64,000 nt of DNA, from positions 5,422,920-5,486,919 of the forward strand of contig NC_135222.1 of assembly GCF_052324685.1 (NCBI RefSeq). The letters are read 5' to 3'. The position numbers and the translations under genes are program-made. Shown one piece after another: positions 1 to 12,520 of the stretch. Each line of letters starts with the position of its first letter. Position 1 is the stretch's first letter. The notes under the pieces were generated by a model, which was given only the letters and a program-made list of their open reading frames with translations, was not told where the DNA came from and searched no databases. Source of the DNA: Brachyhypopomus gauderio (Eukaryota > Chordata > Actinopteri > Gymnotiformes > Hypopomidae).

Positions 1-103
1 TGCTTAGTTGCCATTTGTTCAGGATATGTAGTCTGGGGGAAATCAAGACTAGCACAGAACGGCCTTGCTTCAACACACACACCTGGCCTGGCTGTTACTT
101 TAC

Positions 104-2491
104 CTTGAGGGGCTTGGCTCCAGCAAGCACGGACGGAACCGCTTGCGCAGGGAGCTCGGCATAACACGACCTGGAGATGGAATTGAGCTCAGTGTAAAAA
201 GGCAGAGGCAGGGAGATAAGACTTGTAGGAGAAAACTCACTTTATGTTCATGAGGCACTACGTAGCATAATGAGCAGAACAACCGTAAAACAGGGCAGCT
301 CAGGGTCTAATAAACCCAGGATATATGGCACCTTCACGTGTGCTACAACGTATGAAGAACTGACTTGAGGAATCTGAGGCTGCTCCTGTTTACACTTCCA
401 TGGTCTCCAAAGTCCACGTAGTACACCTCCACTTGGGTGGCACTGAGGAGCTGGAGGATCACCACCCGGTAGAACCACACGTCTCTGGGAGCCACGCAGC
501 ACACCTGGCCAGGGCGCACAAATGCGTCTGGGAGGAGGTAGCGCTCAGTCACGTCGGGGCAGGTGTAAAAGCTCCTGCAAGCCAGACACAGATTCCAGTT
601 TCATTTGAATCATAGGGCAGGTTGATGGTCAGTAGAGCACGATGTGTAGAGCACTATATTGCTTTTGGAACACGATATAGTCTGGGATTATGGAGAAGAG
701 AAAAAAAACTATTTGAAAATGATTCAGGGTAAGTAATATGTAATCTGTAAATTTTCAAATTCTCCAAGTTTGAAAGCAACATCAAATTGGTACAAATGAC
801 AATGACAAACTTTTTTCAAGACATAGTGGAATCAAATATTTATTAAAAACAGGATTTTAATTAGCTCATACTTATCCTGATTTGGTTCAATTCTGCCTTC
901 ATAACACCACCTTACCCAGAATATTGAAACATCTATGTATTATTGAACAATCCAAGGAAGATCTCCGTAAAGCAACCTCATTTCAAAAGTCATGTTCTCC
1001 AAAGCCCTGGCCTCCTGGTTCCCGCTGAAGCGAATGCAGAAGCGTCCGGGCGACTCGGTCCACTCCACCAGGACGGGCACCAGCTCCCGCTCCGCCCTGC
1101 GAGTGGGCTGCTTCAGTTTCTGGCATCGCAGCACATCCAGGGGCACGACCGGGCCGTCCTCACAGCCCACCGACGCCAGCGGGAAAACACTTGTCATCTG
1201 TGAACGCCGGGGAAGCCCAGGTGAGCCCAGGGGGACAAGCAACACAGGCACAGCTGGCCGCCGTAAGAAGTGACCGTGTGACCATGAGAAGCAGGCAAAA
1301 GGTCCTTGTACGGTGCTTAAACTAACCTGATTATGAATAGGGATGTCCTGATCCAGCTTTTTGAACTTCCGATCTGATACCGATATCGGCCGATACTGGC
1401 CTATCCGAGCATGTATTAAAGTTATTTAGCCAAGTTACTTTGTTGTCAAACTCATGTTGTGTTTTACTCTTGATAACAAGTAGCCAGCTGAATTAGGTGT
1501 CTTTGAATAATACACAATGGTTGGTAAGGAGAAACTGAACTGTTTATTTAGTAATTAATAAACTCAAAATAGACAAAATAATAAATAAACAGAAATGGCA
1601 TTAGTTAACCAAGGCTTAAAAAGCCATAAGTGCAAATAATATTGTAAATGACTTGTTATTCCCTGAGCTTTGGCACTGTTCAGTGGCAGTTTGTTACGCT
1701 TCACAAACGTTTCTGCCACTGTTAGTTGTGTAGGACCTTTCTTTTTGTCTTTTGGTTTGGTCTGTTTGGTTTTCTTTATAAACTCCATGTTTTTTATGGT
1801 GGAATTTCGCTAAATGCTTGATTAGATTGATTGTATTAAAAGTTCTTACAGCTTTACCACCACGCTTGACTTTACTGTGGCACATGTTGCACTCTACCTC
1901 TTCGTCTTTGTCTTCTTTTAAGGTAAAATAATCCCACACAACTGACATTTTTACCGATAACTTCAAATTTACATGGCCGTCTTAATAGTTAGGAGATGCC
2001 ACCGAGCTAAAATGGGGAGATGCTATGCTCGTGTGCTGGAAAATGCAAACCGGATTTTACTCTCTGGCGAAAACACAGCAAAACAAAAACTGGAATGGAT
2101 TATCTAAATGGGTGCGCTGAAAATCCATATCAGACATAAAAAAAAAAAAAAAAAAAAACGGGAGTCTGGATCGGCATTTTCTTGTGCCTGCCAATTCGAT
2201 ACAGATACGCATTTTTTTGCAAATATCGGCAGCCAAATATTGGATCGGGACAAGCCTAATTATGAATAGCTCTGGCATTTAGACGCACCTGAAGGACGGT
2301 CTTGTTGGAGATCCTGATCTCGGACTCTGACAAGCCCAGGGTCACGCCGCCCACGTCCTTCTGCTCCCAGGCCGATGTAGAGCTGGTGAAGTAGTGACCC
2401 TTGCTGGAAGGGTTCAGCGACTCTGCACACGGGCCACTTTCACTTTGGGAAAAGGCTATGAAACAGGTACAGCATAAAAGTGCGTTTGTGT

Positions 2492-2533
<42 letters not shown>

Positions 2534-5500
2534 TAGAGTGTATAGCGCCAGTAGTTATAGAGTTATAGAGTCTTCTTTCGGCAATTCCCATTTAGGGGTC
2601 GCCACAGCAGATCAAACTCCTCCATCTGGCCCCGTCCTGAGTTTCCTCCACTGACACACCAGCCACTCTCATATCCTCTACCACTGCATCCATAAACCTC
2701 CTCTTAGGTCTACCTCTCCTCCTCTCGCCTGGATGTTCCATCCTCAAGACCCTCCTACCAATATACCTCTCCTCCCTCCTCTGTACATGTCCAAACCATC
2801 TCAATCTCGCTTCTCTAGCTTTATCTCCAAAACATGCCACATGTGCTGATCCTCTAATAAACTCATTTCTGATCCTATCCTTCCTCGTCACTCCAAATGA
2901 GAATCTCAACATCTTCATCTCAGACACCTCCATCTCTCTCACCTGTCTCTGTTTGTCAGTGCCACTGTCTCCAGTCCATACAACATAGCAGGTCTCACTA
3001 CTGTCCTATAGATCTTTCCTTACATTCTAGCGGACACCCTCCTATCACAGATCACCCCAGACACTTTATGCCATCCACACCACCCTGCCTGCACTCTCTT
3101 CTTTATCTTTCTTTTATAGTTATAGAGTACATTGATAAAAATGTATGCAGTCTTAGTCATGAAATGGTATGAAGTACCAAGACCCACTTGCTACAAGACA
3201 TCATGAAAACACAATTTTTTTTTACTCCACAAAACACTTCATACACACATGCTCGCTGGTTCATGGTGAGTGTGTGTCAAGGTCCTTTCCCTCAGTGTCA
3301 TTAGAAAATCATGGCCAAGCAGGCAGCAGGTGTCCCACCTGGTTCAGCACCATTCTGTTTGAGATCCTTTATGAGCAGGTGGTTCGCTCCATGCTTGGGC
3401 CCAGGCTGCAGGTAGAAGGTGTCACTGAGGGCTCCAACCATCTCAGTCACACTAAGGAAGCCACACTGAGCCACAGGCAAATCCTCCCCATACACTTTCT
3501 TAGAACACAAAGAGAGGGACAAAAAGGTCAGAATTTGTTAAGCTCTTGTTGGCTTATGTGGACGCCGACGTTCATTTGCAGAGCCACTCGGCAGGAGCAT
3601 CTGCGATTGGTCAGGATTCACACACCACACGCCTACATCAGAGGGCTCATTTGCACATCACAGCCTTCTGCAAAATCACCGTGGCAAAGTCTAATCCAGG
3701 AACATCAATCGAATGATCTGAGGCGCACCCCTACCTTGTACTCCAACGGAAGGTCGTGAATGGCCAACCCCTGGCAGTGCCCCGCCACCACCTGAAAAGG
3801 CACGACAGCAGCAGCTGTTTCCATCATCAGAGGAACGTCTGAGGGCAGCAGCCCACGTTTTGCGGAGGAGGTGATGTTTGACTGACCTTCTGGAGCTTCT
3901 CCTTCAGCTCCTCGCTGACCGTGCTGCCGTCCCCACTCTCCAGCATCCCCTGTCTGAGCTCCTGTTCAAGCTGAGACACGTCACCGGAAAAGATTAAAGG
4001 GGCCAGCGTGACCAAATAATCTCAGCCTAAGGGTTCTGAGCTGGGACGGCCGAGCGTCACACGTACGGCCCCGACAGTCAGCGGCGGGGCTTTTCAACTT
4101 TGTGTTTTGAATTTAAAATGTGGTCCCTGTGTGTTTGTAATAACTGGCTGTAAATTTAGATCATAGAATATTCACATCATAACCATCAAGATCCAGATCC
4201 AACAAATCTTCCTAATGTTCGATTACCCAGAAGTCAGGTGTGACAACGAAGTGGCCAAGCTTTTACATTAAAACAGACCTAGTTGACAACACCTCGCTGC
4301 ACAGGCCAATCACGGCCTTAGAAGGAACCTCACCACAGAGCCGAGGTGCAGCTCACATAAGCTTAGTAGTTCATGCAAACTTAGTAGTAGCAGCAATTAC
4401 CTACCAGAGTGCAAAACCCAGGATCAGATTTCGATGCGAGTTTCGGAATCTGAACAGGATTATGGTTCTAGTCTACTCATGTGTTTACTGTTGTCATTTG
4501 TTTTTGTTTTACTGTATGTAACTACAAGAAGAAGATGACCAGTATTGACTAGAACACATTAAAAATGCTGGACTGACAAACCTTTGCAATAGACTTCTCA
4601 AACGTCCTCTGAGGTTCTGGAGCAGGTTCTGCAGGTTCTGTTTGCTGCACTTTGGCCGCTGGAACCTGCCTGCTGCACTTTCCGCTCCCCTTAATGTTGC
4701 TGGGCACTAAATTTTCTTTCTGAACTTTTGCAGAAACAAAAAAACATCCTTCACTGATTAGCACATGATGAACACTTACGGTGCATTTACAAACATGGTA
4801 CAAACCAGCTAGATGGTTTTGCCGGTGTGTATCATGTTAAACCTTTTAACTGTGTGCCTGATGAAGTTTACTGATCACTGGCAATTACTGTTTTATGCAC
4901 AAGTCAAATAATTCATAATTGTTCATAATTATGTTCATAATTAATCCATAAAGTCTAACAACATACACCATAAGCATTAGACAGAATGCAAAAACCTTAT
5001 CACCTGAGGTAGGAGAGGAGTTTATCAACCTTGTGGGCCTCTCTGGAGGAGTGGTCCGGATTGTGGGCATGTGTCTTACAGACGTGACTGCCACCTTCAG
5101 GATGAGGTAAGATCCCGCGCGAGTCTGCCTCACAACAATCAGGTCCGAGGCCGCGGTCAGCATCTCAGCAATGGAGTAGAAACCATAGTGCGTGACCAGG
5201 AGCGGGCGGCCAAAGCAGGCGGCATAGCGCGTCTCCAGCTCGGACAGCCTCACAGGGCCGTGCGACAGCAGCTGCCTGAGCTGCGCGCGCAGCTGGGCAG
5301 GGACAGTGGCAGGGGCGTGGCCTCTGCGAGGGAGCACCAATGGGTGTGGACGAGAGGCGTAACGGCACGGGAAGCCGCCCAATCCAGCCTTTCTTGAGGA
5401 CTTAGATTTGTGGTCATGCTGCTTGGAGACGAGCTCTTCGATCCCCTTCGTGGTTTCATCTCCAATTCCTTGAAACAAGATGATACGAGTTTAAATCAAG

Positions 5501-6225
5501 GAGTGTGGTTCATGCTAAGTGTGTCCACTCTCCTGTCATAGCCACTGGGTACTAATGCAGAACAGAAATGAAACAGATATTCCCCAATTTACGATGCTAT
5601 GTGAAACACTGGCAATAATATTGCACAGACAGGAAAAAAAACTTGCTATATTTATAGTTTATAGCTATTTATAGTTATTTGGGGGTTACACAAATAAAAT
5701 GTTTTGATTAGAGATAATAAAAAATGAGACCAAGCACAATGTCACTATTTTGGGAAAGTGTCATTTTGGGATAAAAGCAATGAGCATTTTAGATCTGGGA
5801 CAAAAGCAATCACTACATCACTTGTCTCGTACTTCTGAAAGGGAAGGGCAGGAGAAGGGAACAGGTGAAATTATGCTAGGATTTGTGAATCACCTAAGCT
5901 TCTACTTGAGTATTTGTGAAAATGTCGTTTTGATAGTAAAATAAAACATCTCAATGACAATCTTAATACAATATTAATAATTATGAATAGGTCTACCTTT
6001 TAACAATACACTGCCATCAACAGCGTAGTCCAACTTTACAACATCAGGCATTTCTTTGACCATGTCCAATATACTGCGAAAACCCAGAGGCTTGAGGGGT
6101 ACAGGACGTCCCAGCATACTGTGATAGTCCCTTTTAAGCTGATCGGGAGTCAGACCATGCTTAGCCGAAATCAGCAGGGACCGTAGGTCCTTCTTCAGAG
6201 CAGAGAGGATCTGATCTTGCATCAT
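104..6225 (-). CDS. tdrd5: tdrd5, Tudor domain-containing protein 5 (3' end beyond left edge)
   Basis: Germline piRNA/germ-granule protein; in the family LOTUS domains contact Vasa-type helicases and the Tudor domain binds methyl-arginine. Exons read on the minus strand: 5997-6225, 5095-5468, 4582-4719, 3887-3970, 3735-3791, 3339-3498, about 2289-2442, 977-1197, 365-574, 104-170. The start is the first ATG of ATGATG at 6225, just after an acceptor, so a 5' non-coding exon lies upstream. LOTUS 1 is in 5997-6225, LOTUS 2 in 5095-5468 (ends AGSYLILK), LOTUS 3 in 3339-3970 (GFLSVTEMVGALSD). The Tudor core spans 977-1197 and 365-574 (VEVYYVDFGDHGSV), continuing as ELPAQAVPSVLAG in 104-170. Three LOTUS plus one Tudor separates TDRD5 from TDRD7, which has three Tudor domains. 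The exon near 2289-2442 does not join in frame with 3339-3498, so at least one linker exon is missing. The donor at 170-365 side is GTCAGT. Confidence 0.93.
1338..2258 (-). mobile_element. hAT-type DNA transposon remnant with BED zinc-finger fragment
   Basis: Both flanks carry the same 8-bp direct repeat ATTATGAA (1330-1337 and 2259-2266), the length of a hAT target duplication. The ends are imperfect inverted repeats starting TAGGGATGTCC (left) and TAGGCTTGTCC (right, reverse strand). The minus strand at 1694-1966 encodes a BED-type zinc finger (CNMC ... HLAKFHHKKH), the usual N-terminus of hAT transposases, but the catalytic part is absent. It is therefore a deletion derivative of about 0.92 kb inside a tdrd5 intron. 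A poly(A) run lies at about 2138-2158. Confidence 0.85.
2494..2530. repeat. (CA)n microsatellite
   Basis: About 18 CA units in a tdrd5 intron, just left of the LINE insertion. Confidence 0.95.
2564..3116 (-). mobile_element. 5'-truncated RTE-type LINE
   Basis: The minus strand from 2942 to 2592 encodes the end of a reverse transcriptase ORF (LRWFGHVQRREERYIGRR, RRRGRPKRRFMD, ending ICCGDP), characteristic of fish RTE-like LINEs. A very short 3' tail follows. The insert is flanked by the 12-bp direct repeat TAGTTATAGAGT at 2552-2563 and 3117-3128, a target-site duplication. The tail next to the left copy repeats TATAGAGT. The upstream part is frameshifted. It sits in a tdrd5 intron. Confidence 0.85.
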
Positions 6226-6231
6226 GCACAG

Positions 6232-6277
6232 CTGAGATGAAGGAAAAAGTGTGAGTGAAGAATTCCTTAATGGACCT

Positions 6278-6318
<41 letters not shown>

Positions 6319-7391
6319 AATGTTTTATAGCTATCGGTCTGGGCAAGGTGACGTTTGGAGACAACGTGACATGCCCACTCACAGTCATGTTACCCTAGCT
6401 AGTTTACCAAGGTGAAAAGTGTATGAGGACGTGTGTTCGTTTAAAACATGTTTATACTGCAAGTAAGAAAGACTCACTTAACAACCTCTTAACCTCCACA
6501 AGACAACTAGAAGCAACTAGCTTAGTTGGCTATTTTCGCCAACACAACTCTTTACAGAATTTTACGCTCAGCTAGATACGAGTTTAACTCGGCATTTGAG
6601 GCCATATTACTCGAAGACAGTTTACCTTTCTGAAAATTACACTCTTTTTCTTGAAGTGGCGCAGTTAAATGTCTTTTCCTCCGCTGGTACACCGAGGTCT
6701 AACAGTGGCGTTGAGGGGGATGAGAGACGTTACGCTCAAAAACCGCGCCAACCGCGCGCTCGGTCGGTCACCACGGTCACCACGCGCCGCCGCAGCATGG
6801 CCCAATTAAGAGTCCTCACAGCACGAGCGAAAATGAAAGAAGTCAGGCGTGACCACCAAGTTTTTTTTTCCCAGCAATACTTTCCGAGTCACCTAAACGC
6901 ATAAAAAAGACCCAGGTTTATTTTTTATTTTTTACTGGGATTAGAGAGCTTACTAATGGCATTTTAATTAAGAGTTTGGGCGGATGTTTTCCTAAGCGCT
7001 GATAAAACAGAAGTCCTCCATCAGCACGCACAGAGTCAGAATTCTCTTAAGTATGCACATTCCCTAAAGACGCATGATAGAGTAGACGATGTCCTGAACA
7101 AATTAGTCACATTATTTCTTCCCAGACAGCAAATATAATTTTTCGTAATCTATTAATCAGGCACTTTTTTCCAGGAGCCCCACGCCTGAAATAAATAATG
7201 CTGAAATAATCAGAATTGAACAACTGAATATTGACCCTGTATTGCCCCAATTGCATAGTGTATTGCCCCTCCCCTATGCCCACCCGTGTCACACATTTGA
7301 CTACGGGAAGACGGCCAGCTATTAAAGACAAGAGTTCAGACAGCAAACATCCACCCTAACTTCACATAGTTATTCACCGAACCAGTTGTAG
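6232..7391. promoter_or_regulatory. Shared upstream region of tdrd5 and nphs2 (head to head)
   Basis: About 1.16 kb separates the two start codons. A 5' non-coding exon of tdrd5 must lie here because an acceptor precedes its ATG. CpG is locally enriched around 6700-6800. A TATTAAA box at 7320-7326 is in the right place for an nphs2 promoter. No other gene is visible. Confidence 0.5.
6280..6315. repeat. (CA)n microsatellite
   Basis: About 18 CA units upstream of the first coding exon of tdrd5. Confidence 0.95.
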
Positions 7392-10300
7392 ATGTTTCCT
7401 AATGAAGAGGGTGTGATGGAGAGCAGAACCGATCAGGTGTTGCCAGCACACTACCCAAGACCTGTCAGGACCAAGCGAGACGCACCACCCATGGCTAAGG
7501 AGAAGAAACACAGGGGGTACCGGTCTGAGAGCCCCAAAAAGCCCCAAGAAGCTCCCAGAAGGAAGGAAAGGACGAAAGGGGTGAAGGCAGAGGAAGAGGA
7601 CATTGCAGAGGTTAAAAATGGAGCATCCGGCAGCACCGTGATCAACGTGGACAGCGTGAGGGAGAGGACGAGAGAAGATAACGAGGAGCTGCTCGGCCTG
7701 CTGGAGAGCGAATGGCACGAGGAAGGTCAGTGAGCCGCGCGGCGCGTGCCGTACGCGTACGCTCTCACAAGTTGGCAACGCGGATCAGCCTGTTGCGCCC
7801 TAAATCGGTGTGTGTGCCGTACCGCAGCGTTGAAGCCACGCAGTCTCGGAGTTTGCGAGCTGACGCTCACCATCGCCGCTCTGGCCACGGTCATTTTCTT
7901 CTTCCCTGTTTCAATTTGGTTCTGTGTGAAGGTAAGTTCTTGTTTATTGTGAGTGATAATAATATTAAGTAGTACTAAAAGGAGTAAATCGAGGGAGAGA
8001 ATTTGTTTGGAGTTTTCATGCGACCCTGTTTTGGTTCACTTGTAGATTGTGAGAGAGCACGAGCGTGCAGTGGTCTTCAGGCTGGGTCACCTGCTTCAGA
8101 AGAAGCCCAGGGGACCAGGTATACCACCTACACCATACAGCGCACCCCCATACCACCTACACCATACAGCGCACCCCCATACCACCTACACCATACACCG
8201 CACTCCCATACCACCTACACCATACAGCGCACCCCCATACCACCTACACCATACAGCGCACCCCCATACCACCTACACCATACAGCGCACCCCCATACCA
8301 CCTACACCATACACCGCACCCCCATACCACATACACCATACACCGCACCCCCATACCACCTACACCATACAGCGCACCCCCATACCACCTACACCATACA
8401 CCGCACCCCCATACCACATACACCATACACCGCACCCCCATACCACCTACACCATACACCGCACCCCAATACCACATACACCATACACCGCACCCCCATA
8501 CCACCTACACCATACACCGCACCCCCATACCACCTACACCATACAGCGCACCCCCATACCACCTACACCATACAGCGCACCCCCATACCACCTACACCAT
8601 ACACCGCACCCCCATACCACCTACACCATACACCGCACCCCCATACCACATACACCATACACCGCACCCCCATACCACCTACACCATACACCGCACCCCA
8701 ATACCACATACACCATACACCGCACCCCCATACCACCTACACCATACACCACACCCCCATACCACCTACACCATACAGCGCACCCCCATACCACCTACAC
8801 CATACAGCGCACCCCCATACCACCTACACCATACAGCGCACCCCCATACCACCTACACCATACACCGCACCCCCATACCACCTACACCATACACCGCACC
8901 CCCATACCACATACACCATACACCGCACCCCCATACCACATACACCATACACCGCACCCCCATACCACCTACACCATACAGCACACCCCCATACCACCTA
9001 CACCATACACCACACCCCCATACCACCTACACCATACACCGCACCCCAATACCACATACAACATACACCGCACCCCATACCACATACAACATACACCGCA
9101 CCCCCATACCACCTACACCATACACCGCACCTCCATACCACCTACACCATACACCACACCCCCATACCACATACAACATACACCGCACCCCATACCACAT
9201 ACAACATACACCGCACCCCCATACCACCTACACCATACACCGCACCCCAATACCACCTACACCATACACCACACCCCCATACCACCTACACCATACACCG
9301 CACCCCCATACCACCTACACCATACACCGCACCCCCATACCACATACACCGCACCCCCATACCACCTACACCATACACCGCACCCCCATACCACCTACAC
9401 CATACACCGCACCCCCATACCACCTACACCATACACCGCACCCCCATACCACATACACCATACACCGCACCCCCATACCACATACACCATACACCACACC
9501 CCCATACCACCTACACCATACACCCCACCCCCATACCACCTACACCATACGCTGCACCCCCATACCACATACACCATACACCGCACCCCCATACCACCTA
9601 CACCATACACCGCACCCCCATACCACCTACACCATACACCGCACCCCCATACCACCTACACCATACACCGCACCCCCATACCACCTACACCATACACCTC
9701 ACCCCATACCACCTACACCATACACCGCACCCCCATACCACCTACACCATACACCGCACCCCCATACCACATACACCATACACCGCACCCCCATACCACA
9801 TACACCATACACCGCACCTTCATACCACCTACACCATACACCGCACCCCCATACCACCTACACCATACACCGCACCCCCATACCACCTACACCATACACC
9901 GCACCTCCATACCACGTACACATACACTGCACCCCCATACCACGTACACATACACCGCACCCCCATACCACCTACACCATACACCGCACCCCCATACCAC
10001 CTACACCATACACCGCACCCCCATACCACCTACACCATACACCGCACCCCAATACCACATACACCATACACCGCACCCCCATACCACCTACACCATACAC
10101 CGCACCCCAATACCACATACACCATACACCGCACCCCCATACACCCCACCCCCATACCACCAGCACCATACACTCCACCTCTATACCAGCGTAAAAAGTA
10201 ACAAAAGGCTGTTTGTTGTGCTCTTGATTTTCCAATACTTTTTCCCATTTTTCAATGGGAAATGTTGGTGTTGTATTTTGGCACAGGTCTGCTTTTTTAT

Positions 10301-12123
10301 CTCCCGGTTTTGGATGTTTGTCAGAAAGTGGATATTCGGTTGAAAACACTGAAGATCCCCCTACACACGGTAACCTTTTTGACCTACACTATGCAGGATC
10401 CTGCAGTTCTGCTGTGTAATGTAAAGGCGGTTGTTTTTTTGTCTTTGCTGTAAAGCTTCTGGTCAGCTAGCCGAGATAATTAACTGACCAAAGGAACTGC
10501 ACTCCCGCTGGGGAGATTACATGTAAACATGAGGGGGGACTCAAAGACAACCTGCAATGAACTAATACAGTCTTATAGCTTTCAGAGCTGTGACCCTATC
10601 TATGTACAAGCCTACAATGTACAATGTACATGTACAAGCCTACAATCCCACTAAGGCTGTTTTAAAATACAGGTTTGCTGTTTTTTAACCTGGACGTAAT
10701 TAGTATTGTTTTTTCCAGATCATTTACAATAGCACTCCCTTATGTTGTGCAGGTGATTACGAAAGACCTGGTGCGTACGGAGGTGAGTGCCGTGTGCTAC
10801 TACCGCATTGAGAACGTGTGCGTGTGCTTGTCCTCCGTGACTGGTGTTTCCGAGGCTCTGCAGGCTCTCGTGCAGGTCTCCCTCAGGGAGGTGCTAGCCC
10901 AACACTCCTTCACTCATATCCTGCAGAACAGGAGCGCTCTCGCTCAGGAGATCCAGGTAGGACACACCAGACTTTGAGCAATGGCGTCTTTCAGTGTGTG
11001 TTTGCATTACATTATTCTTAACCATTTTCAATGAATTCATGCAGGTTGTGCTAGATTCCATTGCCTGCAGGTGGGGCATCAAAGTGGAGAGAGCTCAGAT
11101 GTAAGTTAATACAATGACAGTATATATAATATAAGGACAAGATGACATACCAGAAGGTCTGTTAAACACCCACATATGTACCCATAAACAAACACGCCGT
11201 TTACAACAGAGGTCCTGCATCAGCTATGCAAGCAAAGTGCTTCCAAATTTCTATCAGGTGAAACCATCATAAATTTACCAACAGTTATGAATGATTCTAT
11301 GATTTCAATGATATCATGATTCTATATGATTTTTACTGAGCTTTTTCATATGGCATGGCAATAGGTTCTGGCCATGAGACCATAAGAGTAGCATCTGTGC
11401 GCTCCACACTGTTTCATTCACTCCCAGCTGAGAGACGTGTTCTGCACGTTTCGGGTTTCAGAGAGGATGTGCATCTTCCACCTGAGCTTCAGCGAGACTT
11501 TGCTGTCGAGGCTGAAGCGAAGAGGCAGGCTCAGATCAAAGTAGGAGAACTCCACCGCACCCACGTTCAGGCTCTACAGTGGGATAGCATCACGTCACAG
11601 TCTGTCAAGCATTATTTACAGAGGGCTCATTAATTCAGTTATTCGACTGGGTGTTGATGGATTTTGTTCAGCCAGCATTTTTTTTGTGTGAAATTGCTGT
11701 TGACAAGGCGTGCATGAAAACATCCTTGTTCAGTCTTCCAAATGTCCCCACACAGCTTTAACCAAACAACTGCTCTGAAATTAGGTGACGCTCCCAGTGG
11801 GACATGTTCCGGAACGCGTCTCCGTAATGAGCCAATCTCTGCTGCTCCTATTTCAGGTGATCACAGCAGAAGGGGAGAGGGCTGCGTGTGAGGTCCTCAG
11901 GGCCTCCGTTGACTCCCTCTCCGGCTCCCCTCTGGCCGTCCAGCTACGTCTCCTCCAGCTCCTCCACACGCTGCGCTCGGACCAGCCTGCTGTGCTCCTC
12001 AACCTCCCATCTGACCTGCTCAGCCAATCCCTGCAGCTGTCAACCACAGGCAGCTCCACCAATCAAAATCATCCCATGGGTGACATATCATCAGAAGCAG
12101 CTAAAGATTCCCCTATGATGTAA
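7392..12123 (+). CDS. nphs2: nphs2, podocin (complete, 8 exons)
   Basis: Stomatin/prohibitin-family membrane scaffold of the glomerular slit diaphragm, where it binds nephrin and cholesterol. Exons: 7392-7725, 7828-7931, 8046-8118, 10287-10369, 10753-10956, 11045-11100, 11462-11540, 11857-12123. All junctions are GT-AG and the sum is 1200 nt (399 residues plus stop; human is 383). Exon 1 gives a charged cytosolic N-terminus. Exon 2 holds the hydrophobic hairpin (TVIFFFPVSIWFCVK). Exons 3-7 form the PHB domain (REHERAVVFRLGHLL, VITKDLV, FAVEAEAKRQAQ), and the C-terminus ends KDSPMM, like the mammalian KDSPML. Eight exons matches human NPHS2. ATG 7392 is the first in frame; an in-frame ATG at 7416 is an alternative. 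Intron 3 is filled by a 29-bp minisatellite that starts at the donor. A TATTAAA box lies about 70 bp upstream. Neighbours tdrd5 and axdnd1 match human 1q25. Confidence 0.95.
8119..10195 (+). repeat. 29-bp minisatellite, about 70 copies, in nphs2 intron 3
   Basis: Tandem units of 29 bp beginning CCATACCACCTACACC and ending CACCC repeat from the intron 3 donor to about 10195. Two unit types alternate (CAGCGCACCC and CACCGCACCC), with CCTAC/CATAC variants, a few CCCCAAT variants and some shortened units. The unit has no stop codon in any plus-strand frame, which produces three overlapping open frames of over 700 codons rich in Tyr, Thr, His and Pro. These are not genes. The first unit is the donor itself, with GT in place of the CC of later units. 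Confidence 0.97.
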
Positions 12124-12127
12124 TAAA
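12122..12127 (+). terminator. AATAAA overlapping the nphs2 stop codon
   Basis: The stop TAA occupies 12121-12123 and AATAAA 12122-12127. If used, the 3'UTR would be only some 20 bases. No other AATAAA was noticed before the axdnd1 stop at 12521, so either this signal or a variant hexamer is used. Confidence 0.5.
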
Positions 12128-12448
12128 GAGTTTAATTATGAAAGTCAGTATTGAAAGCAAAAGTGATTAGACTAATTCATTATAAATGTATCAAATTTAC
12201 TACTTCTATTAATGTAAAATAATGCGATAAAGAGAAAAATGTTGTTTTTCATAGAAATTTGGTAGTAAGTTATATTAGTATACTCATTACTTATCCTCAC
12301 ACCATTCTCTCATTAACTGTTCATATCCTCAAAAAAAAAAACATTGTTTTGTCATGTGCCAAAATACACTACTTTTAGATTACAGGTTTGATTGAAATGT
12401 TCTGTATAAATGGCACCAGAGACTCTTCATTTGTTGCTGCTGTATTTT

Positions 12449-12454
12449 TTTATT
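12449..12454 (-). terminator. AATAAA polyadenylation signal for axdnd1
   Basis: Minus-strand AATAAA about 67 bases past the axdnd1 stop codon. Confidence 0.65.
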
Positions 12455-12520
12455 ACCAATACTTTTCCATGCACAAAATTCCTTTTTTACAAAGAACATG
12501 AGTAGGATGTGTTTGAAGGT

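Noticed and set aside
3169-3759. 196-codon plus-strand frame
   Set aside because: Antisense to the tdrd5 exons encoding LOTUS 3; no family resemblance.
104-6225. TDRD7
   Set aside because: TDRD7 has several Tudor domains; here one Tudor follows three LOTUS domains, and the neighbour nphs2 fits TDRD5.
8119-10195. Possible CRISPR-like array
   Set aside because: Units are head to tail with no spacers, in an animal gene intron.
8003-10343. Three overlapping open frames of 709-764 codons
   Set aside because: They are translations of the 29-bp minisatellite in three frames; only the first few residues overlap a real podocin exon.
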